Assembly: GCA_937860165.1 (NCBI GenBank)
Contig: CALMBE010000001.1
Coordinates: 1-8,946, forward strand
Direction: 5' to 3'
Source of the DNA: an uncultured Planctomycetaceae bacterium
GTDB lineage: Bacteria; Planctomycetota; Planctomycetia; Pirellulales; Lacipirellulaceae
Length of the DNA stretch: 8,946 nt
Shown here in pieces: positions 5,578 through 8,946 of this stretch. The translations under genes and the position numbers were made by a program. Under the pieces are notes generated by a model. That model made no database searches. It saw nothing but the letters and a program-made list of their open reading frames with translations, and was not told the origin of the DNA. Numbering within the stretch: position 1 is the stretch's first letter; each line of letters begins with the position of its first letter.

Positions 5578-6378
5578 ATGATTCAGACAAACGAAAGTCC
5601 TTGGTGTGAAAGTCGGCCATATCGCTTCTTGACGGCACTACCCGTATTCAACGAAGCGAAACATGTCACGAACGTATTGAATGAAGTCGTCAAACATGCC
5701 ACCGACGTTTTGGTGGTGGACGATGGGTCCACCGACGGGACGCGCCAGTTACTCGAGTCACGCGCCGACATCCAGCTGCTGGTTCACACTGTGAATCAGG
5801 GCTACGGCGCAGCTTTGAAGTCGGCGTTCGACTACGCGATTCACCGACGTTACGACGTGATCGTGACCATTGATTGCGACGGACAACACGAGCCCCAACG
5901 CATCGGCCAACTGGCCGAAGCCTGCCGACGAGCCGATATCGCGTCGGGGAGCCGCTATCTAGAAGTTCCCAATTCGGACTCACAGTCCCAGGTCCCCGGT
6001 GATCGACTTGTCATCAATCGGACCATTACCGCCGAATTGAATCAGCGCTTGGGCCTGCATTTGACCGATGCCTTTTGCGGGTTCAAGGCATACCGTACGC
6101 AATCCTTGGCCAATCTACGACTCACCGAACCTGGCTACGCCATGCCACTCGAATTGTGGGTTCAGGCAGCCAACCAGGGCCTCCGTGTTACCGAGGTCCC
6201 CGTCCCGCTTATTTATCTCGATGAGCAACGGAGTTTCGGGGGCGTGCTCGATGCTGCCGATACTCGGCTGAACTATTACCGCGAGGTCATCGAGCGAGCT
6301 ATTGCCGCGCTCGGGCCTGGGAAGCCCATTGTGGTTCCGGGACCGATCCAAGAGTGCTGCTACCAAGATTGCCTATGA
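5578..6378 (+). CDS. Family 2 glycosyltransferase, DPM1/polyprenyl-phosphate sugar transferase-like
   Basis: The 266-residue protein from the ATG at 5578 has a GT-A catalytic domain starting almost at the N-terminus. Motifs: ALPVFNE (20-26), VLVVDDGSTDGT (44-55) with the nucleotide-binding Asp pair, NQGYGAALKSAFDYA (73-87), TIDCDGQHEP (97-106) with the metal-binding D99-x-D101, ASGSRY (122-127) and TDAFCGFKAY (163-172), then PVPLIYLDEQRSFGG. The layout fits dolichol- or undecaprenyl-phosphate sugar transferases, which move a hexose from a nucleotide sugar to a lipid carrier at the inner face of the membrane. There is no C-terminal membrane segment, so it would be the soluble DPM1 type. The tail is unusual: three cysteines in the last seven residues (ECCYQDCL). 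It overlaps the next gene by ATGA. A start at 5473 would add 35 residues but falls in the promoter. The donor and acceptor cannot be told from sequence. Confidence 0.92.
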   Translation: MIQTNESPWCESRPYRFLTALPVFNEAKHVTNVLNEVVKHATDVLVVDDGSTDGTRQLLESRADIQLLVHTVNQGYGAALKSAFDYAIHRRYDVIVTIDCDGQHEPQRIGQLAEACRRADIASGSRYLEVPNSDSQSQVPGDRLVINRTITAELNQRLGLHLTDAFCGFKAYRTQSLANLRLTEPGYAMPLELWVQAANQGLRVTEVPVPLIYLDEQRSFGGVLDAADTRLNYYREVIERAIAALGPGKPIVVPGPIQECCYQDCL

Positions 6379-7784
6379 CTGCCTCGGGGAGTAACGCGAA
6401 CTATCGGGCCCCCGCGGAAAACGGACAAGTCCTTTGTGTCCCCTCTTGGGAGGCGATGCCTAAAGTTGTCGAGGCAGCCCGGCGGCCACTCCTTGGCGAC
6501 TCCTCGGGGCTCTTTGACAGGTCTTGGAATGAGCTGGCCCAATCTGCGCGGCAGTCTTTGCTTTCCGCTGCCTGGGAGTATAGCAGCAGCTACTGCAACA
6601 TCTCCCACCCGCGTTTCACGGAGCAGCCTTTAATTATCACCGGACATCAGCCGGAACTCTTTCACCCCGGAGTTTGGCTGAAAAACTTCTTCGCAGGCCG
6701 GTTGGCGAAAGAGATCGGGGGAATTGCAGTTAATCTGATCATCGACAACGATTTATGCCGGAATCCCTCGATTCGGGTCCCCATCGGCAGTGTCACTAAT
6801 CCGCAAGTGGTATCCATTGCCTTCGACCAAGTTGGTCTTGAGGTTCCGTTTGAAGAGCGTTTGATTGCGGATTGGTCACTCTGGAAATCCTTTGGCTCTC
6901 GGGTAGCAAAAGTCTTAGAGCCTCTCGTTCCCCATCCCCTGGTCGGTGAATTCTGGTCCGACGCGATTCTGGAGGAATCTGGGCGGGTAGGTCTGGGATC
7001 TAGGCTTTCGCAAGCTCGTCACAAGATCGAGCAGTCCTGGGGAAATCAGACTTTGGAAGTGCCGGAAAGTTATGTGTGTCGCACTGCAGAATTTCGGTGG
7101 TTTGCGCTCGATGTCTTGGTCCGGGCCGAGGAGTTTCGCGCTGCTTACAATCAGTCCCTGGCCGACTATCGCACGGCCCACAAGTTGCGAAATCAGGCCC
7201 AACCGCTACCAGACCTCGAGGCCGAAGAGGGTTGGATCGAGACCCCCTTCTGGATTTGGAGCTGCACCGACCCCCGCCGTCGAGGGTTGTTCGTGAGAGT
7301 GGATTCTCAGTGTGTGCAGGTAACAGACCGCCACGCGTTTCACGATTCACTCCCCCTCCAACGTGAAGGAAAGCCAGACCTCGCATTAGAAAAAATCGGT
7401 GACTGGGAATTCCAGGGGATCAAGTTGCGCACGCGGGCCTTGACGACGACATTATTTGCTAGACTCTTCCTTGCCGACCTGTTCATTCACGGAATCGGAG
7501 GTGCCAAGTACGATCAAGTGACCAACGCACTCTGTAGGCGTTTTTATGGGCGAGAACTCCCCGAATTTGCGGTAGTTTCGGGGACGTTGCACTTACCCCT
7601 CGCTGTGCCGAATCGACAGGGCGAAATCCCGACATTGCAGCGGGAATTGCGAGAACTGGCGTATCACCCCGAGCGATTTATCGAACAGGCTTTTGGGGGT
7701 GGTGGCGAACCGCAGCGAACAAAGGAACTTGTCGCCAACAAACTCCACTGGGTCCACCTAGCCAAAACCGCCGAAAATGCCGCC
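6375..7784 (+). CDS. Conserved protein with BshC-like motif, truncated by a sequence junction
   Basis: The start ATG (6375) overlaps the glycosyltransferase stop as ATGA, the mark of translational coupling. A GTG at 6354 is an upstream alternative. About 466-470 genuine residues are present. Visible motifs are LIITGHQPELFHPG (86-99), then GGIAVNLIIDND (115-126), ETPFWIWS with an arginine-rich CTDPRRRG, and FLADLFIHGIGGAKYDQVTN (363-382). The TGHQPELF segment recalls TGQQPGLF of BshC, the bacillithiol-forming cysteine-adding enzyme, and the following GG-x-x-VN-x-x-x-D pattern is also similar. That link is inference; the rest matches no family I can name. I recognise it as a planctomycete-type conserved hypothetical. 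There is no signal peptide or membrane segment. After TAENAAQRH (about 7770-7793) the frame continues to 8492 only as antisense of unrelated genes, so the true C-terminus is missing. Confidence 0.8.
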
Positions 7785-7793
7785 CAGCGGCAT
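7770..7793. other. Junction 1: planctomycete-like gene joined to antisense ABC transporter fragment
   Basis: Left of here the plus-strand frame is conserved-looking protein. Right of here the minus strand encodes a recognisable ABC transporter segment (read toward the junction: RFFAGTMPLGGIF) and base composition rises. Both readings stay plausible across about 20 bases, so the exact point is blurred by chance or microhomology. The transporter frame hits a TAG at 7758-7760 within a few codons of the junction. Confidence 0.75.
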
Positions 7794-8105
7794 GGTGCCG
7801 GCGAAGAAGCGCGGCGAGGCGACCACGAACGGGAAGATGATCGCCACCTGGCCGTAGAAGGACTGGAACCAGCCCAGCTGCTTCTGCTTCAGCATCTTCG
7901 TCCACCACACCGAGATGACGCTCGCGAAGCGGCCGCGGAAGTTCTCGAGCTCCCCGGCCTCGCCACGGTACAGCGCCACGCCTTCCGCGTTCTCGCGCAG
8001 TCGCACCAGCGAAAAACGGAAATCCGCCTCGGCGCGCTGCATGGCGAAGTTGATGCCCACCAGCGGCTTGCCGATCAGATGCGTGAGCCAGGTGCCGGCG
8101 ATCGC
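7779..8105 (-). pseudogene. Internal fragment of an SbmA/BacA/YddA-type ABC transporter
   Basis: About 109 residues read on the minus strand show the hallmark region of the ABC_membrane_2 (YddA/SbmA/BacA) family: GTWLTHLIGKPLVGINF, the strongly conserved EADFRFSLVRLRENAEGVAL followed by YRGE, then SVWWTKMLKQKQLGWF and GQVAIIFPFVVASPRFFAG. In intact relatives this lies in the membrane domain, with more transmembrane helices before it and usually an ATPase domain after it. Both are absent here: the 5' side is prolyl oligopeptidase and the 3' side is the planctomycete-like gene. It has no start codon of its own and ends at a chance TAG (7758-7760). The family assignment is firm. It is a broken piece, not a functional gene as it stands. 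Confidence 0.85.
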
Positions 8106-8114
8106 GTACAGCAC
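8103..8114. other. Junction 2: prolyl oligopeptidase joined in frame to ABC transporter fragment
   Basis: Reading leftward on the minus strand, GLQNQAVLY is the expected prolyl oligopeptidase sequence, normally continuing with V-Q/E-D. It changes without a stop to AIAGTWLTH, the transporter sequence. Both families can have an LY-like dipeptide here, so the break is within the codons for V-L-Y-A, a short shared stretch. Confidence 0.7.
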
Positions 8115-8477
8115 GGCCTGGTTCTGGAGGCCGTCGTTCTTCGAGAAGATGGTCCATGCGCCGTGACGGCTCGGAACGCCGTAGCGTTCGTAGTTCCACA
8201 ACTTCGTCAGCCGTTCACGAATCGCGGCGCGCTTCCCGATCTTCTCGAGATAGGCGAACGTGACCTTGTTCTGCGCCTCCACCCAGGCCGCGGTCTCCGT
8301 GCTGTTGGGATCCTCGAGCCAGCGGTAGGGATCGGCGATCTTCTGACCGTGGAGCACCTCGACCACGTCGCCTTTCTTCGTGGCAGGGTAGGTCAGGCTT
8401 TCGTTTTGAACGGCAAGAGCATCGGTCATGGACACCAGACTGAGACAAAGAGGCAGGGCGACGAGGTGGGGTTTCAA
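8106..8477 (-). CDS. Prolyl oligopeptidase (S9A), N-terminal fragment only
   Basis: The gene starts with TTG at 8475-8477, six bases after a perfect AAGGAGG. A signal peptide is clear: MKPHLVALPLCLSLVSMTDALA. It is followed by the S9A hallmark YPATKKGDVVEVLHG and IADPYRWLEDPNS (about 47-59), then WNYERYGVPSRHGAWTIFSKNDGLQNQAVLY to residue 124. Intact enzymes have about 700 residues: a beta-propeller followed by an alpha/beta-hydrolase domain with the Ser-Asp-His triad, cleaving after proline in short peptides. Only the start of the propeller is present, so the fragment cannot be catalytic. The signal peptide implies a periplasmic enzyme, as in gammaproteobacterial versions. The sirtuin stop is 35 bases upstream on the same strand, so the pair may be co-transcribed in their source genome. 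An in-frame ATG at residue 17 is a less likely start. Confidence 0.88.
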
Positions 8478-8483
8478 GGACGG

Positions 8484-8490
8484 CCTCCTT
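8484..8490 (-). promoter_or_regulatory. Strong ribosome binding site supporting a TTG start
   Basis: AAGGAGG on the minus strand lies six bases before the TTG at 8475-8477, at ideal spacing. This decides for the rare start codon and the full signal peptide of the oligopeptidase. Confidence 0.75.
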
Positions 8491-8512
8491 AAGAGGAAGA
8501 TCGGAATGGCGA

Positions 8513-8946
8513 TTATCGGCTGACGCCGCGGTCCGCGCCGAGGAGCAGGGGGAGGATTTCAGCGCTCTTCCCCTGGAGGAATCGGTGAAAGCGGGCCGTG
8601 TTCTCCGCCGCTTCGGCGTTGACCAGGATGGCCGTGCCCCCGGCTTCGCGGGCCAGGTTCACGAGGCCGGCCGCCGGCCACACCGCGCCCGAGGTGCCGA
8701 TCGCGAGAAAGACGAGAGGGCGGTCCCGGTCCCGACGCATGAAAGCATCGATCGCCTGAAGGTGTCCCGGATCGAGCATCTCGCCAAACCAGACGATGTC
8801 GGGCCGCAGCTGCCCCGCGACACCGCAGGCCGGACAAGCGGGCCGGTCGATGAGCGTTTCGCGCCAGACTGCCCGCTCATCGCACGCAAGGCACCATGCG
8901 TTGAGATGCTCGCCGTGCATATGCAGCAGCCGCTTCGCCCCCGCCC
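8513..8946 (-). CDS. cobB: CobB-type NAD-dependent sirtuin deacylase, C-terminal part (5' end outside window)
   Basis: The frame is open from the window end (reading AGAKRLLHMHGEHLNAWC) to TAA at 8513-8515, about 143 residues. Sirtuins remove acyl groups from lysine using NAD+. Visible parts are the catalytic-His motif (MHGE, usually LHG), the zinc site of two Cys pairs (CLAC and CPAC), the RPDIVWFGEM motif lining the active site, and AIGTSGAVWPAAGLV, which binds NAD. The C-terminal strand INAE-like segment (LVNAEAAEN) follows. The N-terminal Rossmann motifs (GAGIS, Q-N-D) lie beyond the window. The protein is cytoplasmic, with no extra C-terminal domain. The closeness to a full-length bacterial CobB suggests a functional gene in its source genome. 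The gene stands 35 bases upstream of the oligopeptidase on the same strand. Confidence 0.93.
   Translation of the reverse strand, partial: AGAKRLLHMHGEHLNAWCLACDERAVWRETLIDRPACPACGVAGQLRPDIVWFGEMLDPGHLQAIDAFMRRDRDRPLVFLAIGTSGAVWPAAGLVNLAREAGGTAILVNAEAAENTARFHRFLQGKSAEILPLLLGADRGVSR

Noticed and set aside
7076..7366. Two overlapping plus-strand frames inside the BshC-motif gene
   Set aside because: They are out-of-frame shadows of a clearly conserved protein.
7678..8199. 173-codon minus-strand frame in the high-GC part
   Set aside because: It is a frame-shifted shadow of the transporter and oligopeptidase fragments; Arg-rich with no motifs.
8103..8477. Possibility that the oligopeptidase-transporter frame is a genuine small secreted protein
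   Set aside because: Both halves stop in the middle of conserved folds and a second break lies close by, so an artefact is the simpler reading.

Overview
Bases 1 to about 7780 read as one moderately GC-rich bacterial genome, most likely a planctomycete of the Pirellulales type. The grounds are loose gene packing, a tiny arginine/lysine-only protein, a large exported glycan-enzyme-like protein, a conserved unnamed protein behind a glycosyltransferase, and dispersed hairpin repeats built on GGTGCCATG/GTGGGCATG. This is pattern recognition, not a search result. From about 7780 to the end the base composition is visibly richer in G+C and the genes look like those of another bacterium.

Layout: (1) the last 43 codons of an unidentified protein, a tRNA-Val(GAC) with an unusual C at position 33, and a 29-residue highly basic ORF (318-407). 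(2) A minus-strand TIM-barrel sugar isomerase/epimerase-like gene (592-1374), divergent from an 876-residue exported protein with a degenerate glycoside-hydrolase-like core (1454-4084). (3) A double-hairpin repeat (4124-4215), then a NIF3/YbgI-family dinuclear-metal protein (4371-5162) that ends at a 66-bp near-perfect palindrome plus T-run acting as a terminator. (4) A good sigma70-type promoter (5447-5474), a structured leader carrying a second copy of the repeat family, a family 2 glycosyltransferase (5578-6378), and a translationally coupled conserved protein with a BshC-like motif (from 6375).

The coupled protein does not end naturally. Near 7770-7793 the sequence switches to the antisense strand of an SbmA/BacA/YddA-type ABC transporter fragment. 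That fragment is itself joined in frame at 8103-8114 to the 5' end of a signal-peptide-bearing prolyl oligopeptidase. Upstream of the oligopeptidase on the same strand is the C-terminal part of a CobB-type sirtuin running off the window. Two junctions within about 330 bases, both cutting conserved proteins, point to a chimeric contig or amplification artefact more than to a new gene fusion. The long plus-strand reading frame through both junctions (to 8492) is spurious after about 7780.

I see no CRISPR array, insertion sequence, phage module or defence system. The items most worth a second look are the two junctions, the C33 tRNA, the tiny basic ORF, the E-to-Q changes in the isomerase-like protein, and the two repeat families sitting at transcript ends and starts.
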